Shown: positions 32,506-42,551 of the stretch, piece by piece | Layout of the letters: the number at the start of each line of letters is the position of its first letter | Numbering within the stretch: position 1 is the stretch's first letter | DNA from: Micromonospora echinaurantiaca | GTDB lineage: Bacteria; Actinomycetota; Actinomycetes; Mycobacteriales; Micromonosporaceae | NCBI RefSeq assembly: GCF_900090235.1 | Contig: NZ_LT607750.1 | Coordinates: forward strand, 4,083,001-4,147,000 | Direction of reading: 5' to 3' | Length of the DNA: 64,000 nucleotides | The notes under the pieces: model-generated | Database searches by the model: none | Seen by the model: the letters and a program-made list of their open reading frames with translations, nothing else | What the model was told of the DNA's origin: nothing | Program-made: the position numbers and the translations under genes

Positions 32506-33183
32506 ATGCCTACCGACAACCCCGCCGGTGTCCTCTTCGACGTCGACGGCACCCTGGTCGACAGCACCTACCTGCACACCGTGAGCTGGTGGGAGGCGCT
32601 GCGCCAGGACGACCGGCCGGTCCCGATGGCGACCATCCACCGCGCCATCGGGATGGGCTCGGACAAGCTGCTCGACCACCTGCTCGGCCCGGAACGCGAC
32701 CGGGACGCCGACGACCGGCTGCGCGACGCCCACGACACCCTCTACGGCGAGTACTGGGAGCGGCTCCAGCCGCTGCCGCGCGCCGCCGACCTGCTGCGCG
32801 CCTGCGCCGAGCACGGGCTGCGGGTGGTGCTCGCCACGTCGGCCGCCGAACACGAGGTGGCCGCGCTGCGCCGGGCGCTGGCCGCGGACGACGTGATCGA
32901 CACCGTCACCTCGTCGGCGGACGCCCGGCAGAGCAAGCCGGCGCCGGACATCCTGGTCGCTGCGCTGGAGCAGTCCGGACTGGACGCCGCCCGGGTGGTC
33001 TTCGTCGGCGACTCGGTCTGGGACGTCGCCGCCGCCGGCAAGTTGGACATCCCGTGCGTGGGCCTGACCTGCGGCGGCACCAGCCGCGGCGAGCTGGCCG
33101 GAGCCGGCGCGGTGGCCGTCTACGAGGACCCGGCGGCGCTGCTGGCAGCGCTGCCCGACTCGCCCGTCCTCGCCCGGAGGTGA
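32506..33183 (+). CDS. HAD-superfamily phosphatase (phosphoglycolate/beta-PGM type)
   Basis: A 225-residue HAD hydrolase with FDVDGTLVDS at the N-terminus (Asp12 nucleophile, Asp14 acid/base) and a helical cap, then VVLATSAAEHEV (motif II), KPAPDI (motif III Lys) and FVGDSVWDVAAA (motif IV). GGTAGGAGG precedes ATG 32506. It lies 44 nt downstream of the SpoIIE-type gene and may be co-transcribed. The substrate cannot be assigned from sequence. Confidence 0.9.
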   Translation: MPTDNPAGVLFDVDGTLVDSTYLHTVSWWEALRQDDRPVPMATIHRAIGMGSDKLLDHLLGPERDRDADDRLRDAHDTLYGEYWERLQPLPRAADLLRACAEHGLRVVLATSAAEHEVAALRRALAADDVIDTVTSSADARQSKPAPDILVAALEQSGLDAARVVFVGDSVWDVAAAGKLDIPCVGLTCGGTSRGELAGAGAVAVYEDPAALLAALPDSPVLARR

Positions 33184-33280
33184 TCCCCGCGCCACACCGG
33201 CGCGGCGGGGAGGAATACGGACACCCTCGGCGGGGCATGGACTGTCACCACCTGCCCGTGCCCCGCGGGCGCGGCGAAGG

Positions 33281-34579
33281 GTGGTGGTCGTGGAGCCGGT
33301 GGACGTCGCGTTCGCGGTGGTCGGTGTGGGTGCGTTGCTGGCGGGAGTCCTGCCCCGGGCGCTGGAACGCCGGCCGCTCTCCATGCCGATCGCCTTCCTG
33401 GCGCTCGGCATGCTCGTCTTCCTGCTCCCCACCGGCCTGCCCGATCCCGACCCGCTGGTGCACAAGGAGATCGCCACCCACCTCACCGAGATCGGCGTGA
33501 TCGTCGCGCTGATGGGCGCCGGCCTGAAGATCGACCGGCCGCTGAGCTGGCGGCGGTGGTCGTCCACCTGGCGGCTGCTGGCGATCGCGATGCCGCTGTG
33601 CATCGCGGCGGTGGCCCTGCTCGGCTGGTGGTGGGCGGGCCTGGTGCCGGCCACCGCGCTGCTGCTGGGCGCGGCGCTCGCCCCCACCGACCCGGTGCTC
33701 GCCTCGGACGTGCAGGTGGGCGAGCCGACCGACGTGGAGGACAACGAGGACGAGGTGCGCTTCGCGCTCACCTCCGAGGCGGGGCTCAACGACGGGCTGG
33801 CCTTCCCGTTCGTCTACGCGGCCATCGCCATCGCCGCCACCGGCCTCGCCCCGGCCGACTGGCTGGGTCGGTGGCTCGCCGTCGACGTGCTCTACAAGGT
33901 CGCGGTCGGGGTGCTCGGCGGCTGGCTGGTCGGCTGGCTGCTGGGCAAGTTGTTCTTCCGGGCGCCCAACCCGCTGCGGCTGGCCCGGCACGCCGAGGGC
34001 TTCCTCGCGCTGGCCGCGACCTTCCTGGCGTACGGGCTGGTGGAGGTGGTCGGCGGGTACGGCTTCCTGGCGGTGTTCGTGGCCGCCCGGGCGATCCGGG
34101 CCGCCGAGCGCACCCACGAGTTCCACTCCGTGCTGCACGACTTCGCCGAGCAGGTCGAGCGGCTGCTGACGGTCCTGCTGCTGCTGCTCTTCGGCGGCGC
34201 CGTGGTGGGCGGCCTGCTGGCCCCGCTGACCTGGCCGGCCGCCGCGGTCGGGTTGGCGCTGATCTTCCTGGTCCGGCCGCTGGTGGCGTGGTTGTCGCTG
34301 CGCGGCGCCCCCGGCCGCCCCGCCGAGCACTGGGTGATCGCGCTGTTCGGCATCCGGGGCGTCGGCTCGCTCTTCTACCTGGCGTACGCGACCACCGCGG
34401 TGGACTTCCCGCAGGCCGATCTGGTCTGGGCCGCCACCGGGCTGGTGGTGATCGTCTCCGTGGTGGTGCACGGCGTCGCGGCCACCCCGGTGATGCGGCT
34501 GCTGGACCGGGCCGGCGAGCGCACCGCCGACCCGGCGGAGCGGGCGGCCGAGCCGGTGGCCGGTGCGGCCCGGGCCTGA
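33281..34579 (+). CDS. Cation:proton antiporter (CPA1, NhaP-like)
   Basis: A 432-residue membrane protein with about twelve helices. APTDPVLASDVQVG and the ion-binding EAGLNDGLAFPF motif identify the CPA1 family. It exchanges Na+ or K+ for protons. Three in-frame GTG codons (33281, 33284, 33290) can start it; GAAGG at 33276-33280 fits GTG 33290 best, which would shorten the protein by three residues. A second, different CPA1 antiporter is encoded at 55983-57554. Confidence 0.9.
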   Translation: MVVVEPVDVAFAVVGVGALLAGVLPRALERRPLSMPIAFLALGMLVFLLPTGLPDPDPLVHKEIATHLTEIGVIVALMGAGLKIDRPLSWRRWSSTWRLLAIAMPLCIAAVALLGWWWAGLVPATALLLGAALAPTDPVLASDVQVGEPTDVEDNEDEVRFALTSEAGLNDGLAFPFVYAAIAIAATGLAPADWLGRWLAVDVLYKVAVGVLGGWLVGWLLGKLFFRAPNPLRLARHAEGFLALAATFLAYGLVEVVGGYGFLAVFVAARAIRAAERTHEFHSVLHDFAEQVERLLTVLLLLLFGGAVVGGLLAPLTWPAAAVGLALIFLVRPLVAWLSLRGAPGRPAEHWVIALFGIRGVGSLFYLAYATTAVDFPQADLVWAATGLVVIVSVVVHGVAATPVMRLLDRAGERTADPAERAAEPVAGAARA

Positions 34580-34644
34580 CCCGCCCACCAGCCGCCTCGC
34601 CGACCTGTCGCCCACCCGGGTGGCCCGATGCCGTCCCGGCAGGG

Positions 34645-34671
34645 CGCCCTCCGCCGGGCGGGCGGAGGGCG
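34645..34671. terminator. Hairpin terminator between convergent genes
   Basis: CGCCCTCCGCC (34645-34655) pairs with GGCGGAGGGCG (34661-34671) across a 5-nt loop, 10 nt before the stop of the convergent flavoenzyme gene. Confidence 0.65.
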
Positions 34672-34680
34672 TGCCGGCGG

Positions 34681-35637
34681 TCAGCGCAGCCGCTCGACCA
34701 GGGCCCGACCCAGGTCGCGCCCCGACCGCCAGGCGCTCTGCACCCGGGGCGGGCCGAACGCGTCCCCGGCCAGCCCGACGCCGTCGGCGTCGAGGTGGTA
34801 CGTCCCCTCCGGTCGGGCGGTCGGCTTGGCGTACGTCCACCGGTGCACGTGCACCAGCTCGGCCGGCTCGGGCAGCCCGAGCAGGTCCCGGACGGCCTGC
34901 TCGACGGCCGGCCCGGCGGCGGTCGGCTGGGCCAGGTGACCGGCGGCGAACCCGGGGGTGGTGTGCGCGACCAGCACCGGGGCGTCGTCGCCGCGCCGGT
35001 CGCCGTCGTCGCAGACCAGGTTGAGCACCGGGTGGTCGTTGACGAACGCGCCGCGGAACCGGGGCCACCGGCGCTCCGGGAAGCGCAGCACCGCGGCGAG
35101 CGAGGGCGACCAGCGCTGCGCCTGGGTGGCCCGGGTGGCCGCGGCCAGCGCCGGGTCGAGCAGCAGGGCGGCCTGCGGTCCGGGCATGGCCAGCGCCACC
35201 GCCGCGCAGGGCGACCCGTCCACCACCGGGCCCGGTTCGACGCCGAGCACCAGCCGGTCCACCGCCACGGGCAGGTCGCGGGCCAGGTGTTCGACCAGCG
35301 ACCGCAGCCCGCGCGGCGCCGCCCAGCGCATCGGGCCCGGCACCTCCCGGCGGCCGTCGGCGCCGTACGCCAGGAAGGTGTCGGTCCACTCGCGGACCAG
35401 GCCGGCGGCTCGCCACCGCTCGACCACCGCGGCGAAGTCCGGGTCGCTGACGGTGAGGTACGCGGCGCCGAGGTCCGCCGGCCGGCCGTCGAAGCGCCGG
35501 CTCGCCATCCGGCCGCCCGGCACCCGGCCGCGTTCCCGGAGCTGGACCGGCACGCCGGCGCGGTGCAGCTCGGCGGCGCAGGCCACCCCGGCGATCCCGG
35601 CGCCGACCACCACCACCTGCCCCCGGTCCGCCGCCAT
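34681..35637 (-). CDS. NAD(P)/FAD-dependent oxidoreductase
   Basis: A 318-residue flavoprotein with VVVVGAGIAGVACAAELHRAGVPVQLRERG at the N-terminus and a late VGLAGDAFGPPRVQSAWRSGRDLGRAL FAD motif. It resembles the compact renalase-like amine oxidoreductases; catalytic specificity is not visible. The gene stands alone on the minus strand. The 209 nt between it and the DUF3072 gene hold only a short hairpin. Confidence 0.87.
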   Translation of the reverse strand: MAADRGQVVVVGAGIAGVACAAELHRAGVPVQLRERGRVPGGRMASRRFDGRPADLGAAYLTVSDPDFAAVVERWRAAGLVREWTDTFLAYGADGRREVPGPMRWAAPRGLRSLVEHLARDLPVAVDRLVLGVEPGPVVDGSPCAAVALAMPGPQAALLLDPALAAATRATQAQRWSPSLAAVLRFPERRWPRFRGAFVNDHPVLNLVCDDGDRRGDDAPVLVAHTTPGFAAGHLAQPTAAGPAVEQAVRDLLGLPEPAELVHVHRWTYAKPTARPEGTYHLDADGVGLAGDAFGPPRVQSAWRSGRDLGRALVERLR

Positions 35638-35780
35638 CCGAGGATCGTATGCGCCCGGACCCGGGCGCCCGGCCGAGCCGCCCGGCGGGTCGCTCGCTCG
35701 GAGGGTCGCGGCCGGCGGCGCTCAGCAGTTCGCGGCTGCCGAGCGCGGCCCGGCGGGTCACGGCCGGCGGCGAAAGCGGC

Positions 35781-35802
35781 CGGCGGTTCGCATGAACCGC
35801 CG
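35781..35802. other. Short hairpin upstream of the DUF3072 gene
   Basis: CGGCGGTTC (35781-35789) and GAACCGCCG (35794-35802) form a perfect 9-bp stem with a GCAT loop. GGGTAT follows at 35810-35815. It could be a protein-binding palindrome over the promoter or a terminator for upstream transcription. Confidence 0.45.
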
Positions 35803-35846
35803 CCGATCCGGGTATTGGCACGCCTGTTCGAAGGAAGGTGGAGATC

Positions 35847-36062
35847 ATGACGGACCGCAGCAACGACCAGTCGGACCCGCGGGGCGCGATCAAGGACCCG
35901 GACGAGTGGGTCACCGGCGAGGAGCCGCCGACCGCGGCCCAGGAGTCCTACCTGTCCACGCTGGCCCGGGAGGCCGACGCGGAGGTGCCGGACGGGTTGA
36001 CCAAGGCGGAGGCCTCGAAGCGGATCGACGAACTCCAGGCGGAGACCGGCCGCGGCCGGTGA
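35847..36062 (+). CDS. DUF3072-family small protein
   Basis: A 71-residue protein. The segment PPTAAQESYLSTLAREADAEVPDGLTKAEASKRIDELQAETGR matches DUF3072, a SAP-like helix-extended-strand-helix domain of unknown function found in many actinobacteria and some rhizobia. AAGGAAGGTGGAG precedes ATG 35847. It is convergent with the phosphoesterase gene, 5 nt apart. Confidence 0.85.
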   Translation: MTDRSNDQSDPRGAIKDPDEWVTGEEPPTAAQESYLSTLAREADAEVPDGLTKAEASKRIDELQAETGRGR

Positions 36063-36067
36063 GCCCG

Positions 36068-38077
<2,010 letters not shown>

Positions 38078-38156
38078 CCCCCATCGGCACGCCGGCCGGG
38101 CCCGCCACCGGGTCCGGCCGGCCCCGCGCCGGCCCTGTCCGCAGCCGTACCCGTTC

Positions 38157-38196
38157 GGGTGCATCCGTTGTCGCTGGAACGACAACAGATGCACCC
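38157..38196. repeat. Long inverted repeat / probable terminator downstream of the cellulase gene
   Basis: Two 17-bp arms with a single mismatch (GGGTGCATC and GTTGTCG blocks, and their complements) surround a 6-nt CTGGAA loop. It starts 80 nt after the cellulase stop codon. Its regular structure makes it either a terminator or a member of a dispersed palindromic repeat family. Confidence 0.75.
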
Positions 38197-38260
38197 GGTC
38201 TGTCCGCCAGTCGCGGCGGTCTCCGGCGGCGCGCCTGCCGCACTCCGTGGCCGGGCGGGC

Positions 38261-38285
38261 GTTACCCGCGCAGGCTGCGGGGAAC
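38261..38285 (+). promoter_or_regulatory. SigF/SigB-like promoter of the general stress protein gene
   Basis: GTTA (38261-38264), a 15-nt spacer and GGGAAC (38280-38285) lie 27 nt before ATG 38313. Both elements deviate by one base from the best sites in the window. Confidence 0.4.
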
Positions 38286-38312
38286 GTAGCAGGCTGACGA
38301 AGGAGGACGCTC

Positions 38313-38891
38313 ATGACCAATCCGACCTCGGCCTGGCGTCCCGGGATGCCGGGCGGTGATACCCTCCCCACCGGCCCGGCGGGCCGGCTGGCGGCGCCCA
38401 GCGGCGACGGGCACGGGCCGGAGACGGGCCCGCCCACCGTGACGATCGGCTCGTATCCGGACTATCCGTCCGCCCAGCGGGTGGTGGACTACCTGGCGGA
38501 CAACCGGTTCCCGGTGGAGCACACCGCCATCGTGGGCACCAACCTCACCCTGGTCGAGACGGTGCTCGGCCGGATGACCACCGGCCGGGCCGCGCTGGTC
38601 GGTGCCGGCACCGGGGCCTGGTTCGGCCTGTTCATCGGGCTGCTCTTCGGCATCTTCACGGTGGGCAACTGGCTCGCGGTGATCCTGGTCGGGCTGGTGA
38701 TCGGCGCCATCTGGGGCGCGGTCTTCGGCGCGGTGGCGCACGCGATGACCGGCGGCCAGCGCGACTTCACCTCGGCCAGCTCGCTGCGCGCCGGCCAGTA
38801 CGCGGTCATCGTCGACGTCCAGTTCGCCGAGCAGGCCCGCCAGCTGCTGGGCCGGATGCACCTGACCGGGGGGCGTCAGCAACCGGCCTGA
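38313..38891 (+). CDS. General stress protein with glycine-zipper-like membrane hairpin
   Basis: A 192-residue protein. After a disordered N-terminus, VTIGSYPDYPSAQRVVDYLADNRFPVEHTAIVGTNLTLVETVLGRM is the YflT/general-stress-protein-17M-like domain. A glycine-rich hydrophobic hairpin (GAGTGAWFGLFIGLLFGIF and GLVIGAIWGAVFGAVAHA) follows, then a C-terminal segment AGQYAVIVDVQFAEQARQLL. GAAGGAGG precedes the ATG. A SigF-like promoter fits a stress role. Confidence 0.87.
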   Translation: MTNPTSAWRPGMPGGDTLPTGPAGRLAAPSGDGHGPETGPPTVTIGSYPDYPSAQRVVDYLADNRFPVEHTAIVGTNLTLVETVLGRMTTGRAALVGAGTGAWFGLFIGLLFGIFTVGNWLAVILVGLVIGAIWGAVFGAVAHAMTGGQRDFTSASSLRAGQYAVIVDVQFAEQARQLLGRMHLTGGRQQPA

Positions 38892-38909
38892 GCGCCCAGT
38901 ACGACCATC

Positions 38910-38939
38910 CGACGGCCCCGGGGCACCCCGGGGCCGTCG
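38910..38939 (+). terminator. Hairpin terminator after the general stress protein gene
   Basis: CGACGGCCCCGGGG (38910-38923) and its complement (38926-38939) form a perfect 14-bp inverted repeat, 18 nt after the stop codon. Confidence 0.65.
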
Positions 38940-39105
38940 GCGTGTGCCGCCACCGGATGCCGGCGCCGCGCGGCACCGGTCAGCGGTCGGCGGCCGGCCG
39001 GGCGTGCAGGTGCTCGCCACCGCACGCGGTTTCTCGGTTTGTCTTTCAAAGCTGTATGACCTGCCGTCGTCACGGCCCACCACAGCCAGCTCTCCGCGCG
39101 AAGAA

Positions 39106-39131
39106 GCACTAGTCAAAATTTGAAAGAGTGC
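39106..39131. promoter_or_regulatory. Imperfect dyad over the MarR-pirin promoter
   Basis: GCACT (39106-39110) mirrors AGTGC (39127-39131), and TCAAA (39113-39117) mirrors TTTGA around a short AT-rich centre. The dyad ends 12 nt before the MarR GTG start. A further TTTCAAAG motif lies at 39044-39051. These are plausible autoregulatory MarR sites. Confidence 0.5.
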
Positions 39132-39143
39132 TACTCTTGCGAC

Positions 39144-39632
39144 GTGACCGAGAGCCTGGACCGCACCCGCCTCGCCGCCTGGCGCGCGTACATCGAGGCC
39201 AGCCAGCGGCTCTTCACCCAGCTGGAGGACGACCTGCGCGCCGACAGCGAGTTGAGCTTCGCCGACTACCACGTGCTGGTGCTGCTCTCCGAGGCGCCCG
39301 GGCAGCGGCTGCGAATGGGCGATCTGGCCAGCCGGTTGGTCTTCTCGCCGAGCCGGCTGACGTACCAGATCTCCTCAATGCAGAAGCGCGGCCTGGTGGC
39401 CCGGCAGCCCTGTCCGGACGACCGGCGCGGCAGCGAGGCGGTGCTCACCGCCGCCGGGCTGCTCACCCTGCGCGAGGCCGCCCCGCACCACCTGAAGTCC
39501 GTCCGCACCCACCTGATGGACGACCTCGACGACGCCGAGGTCGCCTGCCTCACCCGGGTCTTCGAGCGGCTCGGCCGGCGCCTGCGCGCCGGACGCGACG
39601 CGTCGACCGCTCCCGGCGACAGCGACAGTTAA
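39144..39632 (+). CDS. MarR-family transcriptional regulator
   Basis: A 162-residue winged-helix protein. LRMGDLASRLVFSPSRLTYQISSMQKRGLVARQPCPDDRRGSEAVLTAAG holds the recognition helix and wing. The likely start is GTG 39144, giving MTESLDRTRLAAWRAYIE. No ribosome binding site is visible, so translation may be leaderless. The pirin gene follows 11 nt later and is almost certainly co-transcribed and controlled by this repressor. Confidence 0.9.
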   Translation: MTESLDRTRLAAWRAYIEASQRLFTQLEDDLRADSELSFADYHVLVLLSEAPGQRLRMGDLASRLVFSPSRLTYQISSMQKRGLVARQPCPDDRRGSEAVLTAAGLLTLREAAPHHLKSVRTHLMDDLDDAEVACLTRVFERLGRRLRAGRDASTAPGDSDS

Positions 39633-39643
39633 GGAGCCCCGCG

Positions 39644-40630
39644 ATGCCCGCCATCACCGTCGACAACGTGCTCGTCCTGCCCCGCCTGCCCCGGCTCGAC
39701 GAGTCCACCACCTTCCGGCCGGTCCGCCGGCTGACCACCGCGCCGAGCGGCTACGAGGGCGAGGGCTTCCCGGTCCGCCGGGCCTTCGCCGGGGTGCCGC
39801 TGAGCGAGCTGGACCCGTTCATCCACCTCGACCAGATGGGCGAGGTCGACTACGCCCCGGGCGAGCCGAAGGGCACGCCGTGGCACCCGCACCGCGGCTT
39901 CGAGACGGTGACGTACATCATCGACGGCGTCTTCGACCACCAGGACTCGCACGGTGGCGGCGGCACCATCACCGACGGCGACACCCAGTGGATGACCGCC
40001 GGCAGCGGGCTGCTGCACATCGAGGCTCCGCCGGAGCACCTGGTGGTCAGCGGCGGGCTGTTCCACGGCACCCAGCTCTGGGTCAACCTGCCCCGGGTGG
40101 CCAAGATGATCCCGCCGAAGTACCAGGACATCCGCGGCCGGGAGGCCGCCCTGCTCACCACGCCGGACGGCGGCGCGCTGATCCGGGTGATCGCCGGCGA
40201 GATCGCCGGCCACCGGGGGCCGGGCGCCACGCACACCCCGATCGCCGTCACGCACGTGACGGTCCAGCCGGGGGCGCAGGTCGACCTGCCCTGGCGGCCG
40301 GACTTCAACGCCCTGGTCTACGTGCTGGCCGGGCGCGGCACGGTCGGCGCGGACGCCCGCCCGGTGCACACCGGGCAGCTCGCCGTGCACGGGCCGGGCG
40401 ACGCCCTCCGCTTCGCCGCCGACGCCCGGCAGGACAGCCACACCCCGGCACTGGAGCTCTACATCATGGGCGGCGAGCCGATCCGGGAGCCGGTGGCGCA
40501 CTACGGCCCGTTCGTGATGAACAGCCGGGACGAACTGATCCAGGCGGTCGAGGACTTCCAGGCCGGACGGCTCGGCGTGATCCCGGCGCAGCGGCTGCCG
40601 CACACCGGGGGCCAGGGCCCGCGGCCCTGA
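39644..40630 (+). CDS. Pirin-family protein
   Basis: A 328-residue bicupin. The N-terminal pirin domain carries the metal-binding His/Glu set in WHPHRGFETVTYIIDG and LLHIEAPPEH, and a C-terminal cupin domain reads VTVQPGAQVDLPWRPDFNALVYVLAG. Bacterial pirins can act as quercetinases or redox sensors. AAGGAG precedes ATG 39644. It is in an operon with the MarR regulator, a common arrangement for response to oxidants or aromatic ligands. Confidence 0.92.
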   Translation: MPAITVDNVLVLPRLPRLDESTTFRPVRRLTTAPSGYEGEGFPVRRAFAGVPLSELDPFIHLDQMGEVDYAPGEPKGTPWHPHRGFETVTYIIDGVFDHQDSHGGGGTITDGDTQWMTAGSGLLHIEAPPEHLVVSGGLFHGTQLWVNLPRVAKMIPPKYQDIRGREAALLTTPDGGALIRVIAGEIAGHRGPGATHTPIAVTHVTVQPGAQVDLPWRPDFNALVYVLAGRGTVGADARPVHTGQLAVHGPGDALRFAADARQDSHTPALELYIMGGEPIREPVAHYGPFVMNSRDELIQAVEDFQAGRLGVIPAQRLPHTGGQGPRP

Positions 40631-40644
40631 CCGTCGCCGTTGCG

Positions 40645-40671
40645 GAGCGCCCCGGCCACGCCGGGGCGCTC
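40645..40671 (+). terminator. Hairpin terminator after the pirin gene
   Basis: GAGCGCCCCGGC (40645-40656) and GCCGGGGCGCTC (40660-40671) form a perfect 12-bp stem with a 3-nt loop, 15 nt after the stop codon. Confidence 0.7.
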
Positions 40672-40693
40672 ACCGCCGTCTCGGGTGCGGGAT

Positions 40694-40822
40694 TCAGGAC
40701 ACGGCGAATATGCCGGCGACGCCGAGGATCACCATCACCAACACGGCCACCAGCGCCCCCCGCTCGCCCTCCACCGCCTGCTCGCGGTACTCGGTCACGG
40801 AGTTCGTCGTCTCGCCGGGCAT
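40694..40822 (-). CDS. Small single-pass membrane protein, 42 aa
   Basis: An ATG at 40822 with GAGGAGG about 9 nt upstream opens a 42-codon frame ending at 40694. Residues 1-21 are hydrophilic (MPGETTNSVTEYREQAVEGER). Residues 22-41 form one hydrophobic helix (GALVAVLVMVILGVAGIFAV). It is divergent from the phospholipase D gene. No family is recognised, but the ribosome binding site and topology argue for a real gene. Confidence 0.6.
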   Translation of the reverse strand: MPGETTNSVTEYREQAVEGERGALVAVLVMVILGVAGIFAVS

Positions 40823-40961
40823 GGTGTGGCCTCCTCGGTGGTTCGCGTCGGTTCGGGGCGGGCGTGCCGGGGGTGGCCGCCGGTCAGCGGGTGTCTGTCG
40901 GCGTGCGGACCTCCGGCGGGGGTCCTACCGTGAGGTTGTCGACCTCGGGAGGGCTGGAGCG

Positions 40962-42551
40962 GTGGCGCTGCGGGACTGGTTCCTCACCGCACCGGAACGC
41001 GCCAACCCGGTGTCAGAGTTACCCATCTGGACCAGCGGAAACCTCGCCGAGCCGTTAATTCACGGCGCCGCGTACTTCGACCGGCTGGTCGACGAGGTGG
41101 ACGCCCTCGAGGCCGGCGACCACCTCTTCTTCACCGACTGGCGGGGCGACCCCGACCAGCGGCTGCGCCCGGACGGCCCGACCGTGGCCCAGCTGTTCGC
41201 CCGGGCCGCGCAGCGCGGGGTGGTCGTCAAGGGGCTGATCTGGCGGTCCCACCTCGACGCGCTGACGTACAGCGAGGCGGAGAACCGCACCCTCAGCGCG
41301 GCGGTCTCCGCGGCCGGCGGCGAGGTGCTGCTGGACCAGCGGGTCCGCCGGGGCGGGTCGCACCACCAGAAGTTGGTGGTGCTCCGGCACCCGGGCGCGC
41401 CGGAGCGGGACGTGGCGTTCGCCGGCGGGATCGACCTGTGCCACAGCCGGCGCGACGACGTGGTGCACCACGGTGACCCGCAGGCGGTACGGATGTCGGC
41501 CCGCTACGGCGACCGGCCGCCCTGGCACGACGTGCAGCTCGCGGTCCGCGGCCCGGTGGTCGGGGCGCTGGACCGGGTGTTCCGCGAGCGGTGGACCGAC
41601 CCGATGCCGCTGGACTCGGAGAACCCGATGGCCTACCTGCGGGACCGGCTGCGCGGGGCGGACCTGCGCCCCGACCCGCTGCCCGGGCAGCCGGCCGACC
41701 CGCCGTCCCGCGGCCCGCACCACATCCAGCTGCTGCGCACCTATCCCGCGGTGCGGCCCCGGTACTCCTTCGCCCCGGACGGGGAGCGGACGGTGGCCCG
41801 CGGCTACACCAAGGCGGTCCGCCGGGCCCGCCGGCTGATCTACCTGGAGGACCAGTACCTCTGGTCGCGGGAGGTGGCCGAGTTGTTCGCCCGGGCGCTG
41901 CGCGACAACCCGGACCTGCACCTGGTGGCGGTGGTCCCGCGGTTTCCCGATGTCGACGGCCGGCTGGCGCTGCCGCCGAACACCGTCGGCCGGGAGCAGG
42001 CGCTGTCGCTGTGCGAGCGGGTCGCGCCGGACCGGGTGCACGTCTTCGACGTGGAGAACCACGCCGGCGTCCCGGTGTACGTGCACGCCAAGGTCTGCGT
42101 GGTCGACGACGTCTGGGCCAGCGTGGGCAGCGACAACTTCAACCGCCGGTCGTGGACTCACGACAGCGAGCTGTCCTGTGCGGTGCTCGACGAGACGCGC
42201 GACGAGCGGGCCCCGACCGACCCGGCCGGGCAGGGCGACGGGGCCCGGGTCTTCGCCCGGGAACTTCGGTTGCGCCTGTTGCGCGAGCACCTGGACCGGG
42301 ATCCGGACGGCGGCGGGGACGCCGACCTGCTCGACCCGGCCGACGCGGTGGCCGCGATCACCGCCGCCGCCGAGGCGCTCCAGCGGTGGTACGACGGCGG
42401 CCGGGTGGGCCGCCGTCCGCCGGGCCGGCTGCGCCCGCACCGCCCGGAACGGCTGCGCTGGTACACCCGCGCCTGGGCGCTACCGGCGTACCGGCTGGTC
42501 TACGACCCGGACGGCAGGCCGCTGCGGGCGCGACGGGCCGGCACCTGGTGA
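40962..42551 (+). CDS. Phospholipase D-family protein
   Basis: A 529-residue enzyme with two HKD-type half sites. The first reads SHHQKLVVLRHPG followed by AFAGGIDLCHSRRDD. The second, complete, reads VHAKVCVVDDVWASVGSDNFNRRSW (HxKxxxxD then GSxN). The family hydrolyses or transfers phosphodiester head groups of lipids. No signal peptide is apparent, so a cytoplasmic location is likely. GTG 40962 is chosen because GGGAGGGCTGGAG precedes it. Its last 52 nt are antisense to the convergent next gene. Confidence 0.88.
   Translation: MALRDWFLTAPERANPVSELPIWTSGNLAEPLIHGAAYFDRLVDEVDALEAGDHLFFTDWRGDPDQRLRPDGPTVAQLFARAAQRGVVVKGLIWRSHLDALTYSEAENRTLSAAVSAAGGEVLLDQRVRRGGSHHQKLVVLRHPGAPERDVAFAGGIDLCHSRRDDVVHHGDPQAVRMSARYGDRPPWHDVQLAVRGPVVGALDRVFRERWTDPMPLDSENPMAYLRDRLRGADLRPDPLPGQPADPPSRGPHHIQLLRTYPAVRPRYSFAPDGERTVARGYTKAVRRARRLIYLEDQYLWSREVAELFARALRDNPDLHLVAVVPRFPDVDGRLALPPNTVGREQALSLCERVAPDRVHVFDVENHAGVPVYVHAKVCVVDDVWASVGSDNFNRRSWTHDSELSCAVLDETRDERAPTDPAGQGDGARVFARELRLRLLREHLDRDPDGGGDADLLDPADAVAAITAAAEALQRWYDGGRVGRRPPGRLRPHRPERLRWYTRAWALPAYRLVYDPDGRPLRARRAGTW

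Noticed and set aside
35810..35815. GGGTAT before the DUF3072 gene as a SigF-type -10 element
   Set aside because: No GTTT-like element lies 14-17 nt upstream; the nearest, GTTC, is 20 nt away.
38159..38359. 66-codon plus-strand frame starting MHPLSLERQQMHP
   Set aside because: Its first part is only the translated inverted repeat at 38157-38196, and the rest overlaps the promoter and start of the general stress gene in another frame.
38876..39109. 77-codon minus-strand frame between the stress gene and MarR gene
   Set aside because: It covers a terminator hairpin and the MarR operator region, has no ribosome binding site and shows no recognisable domain.
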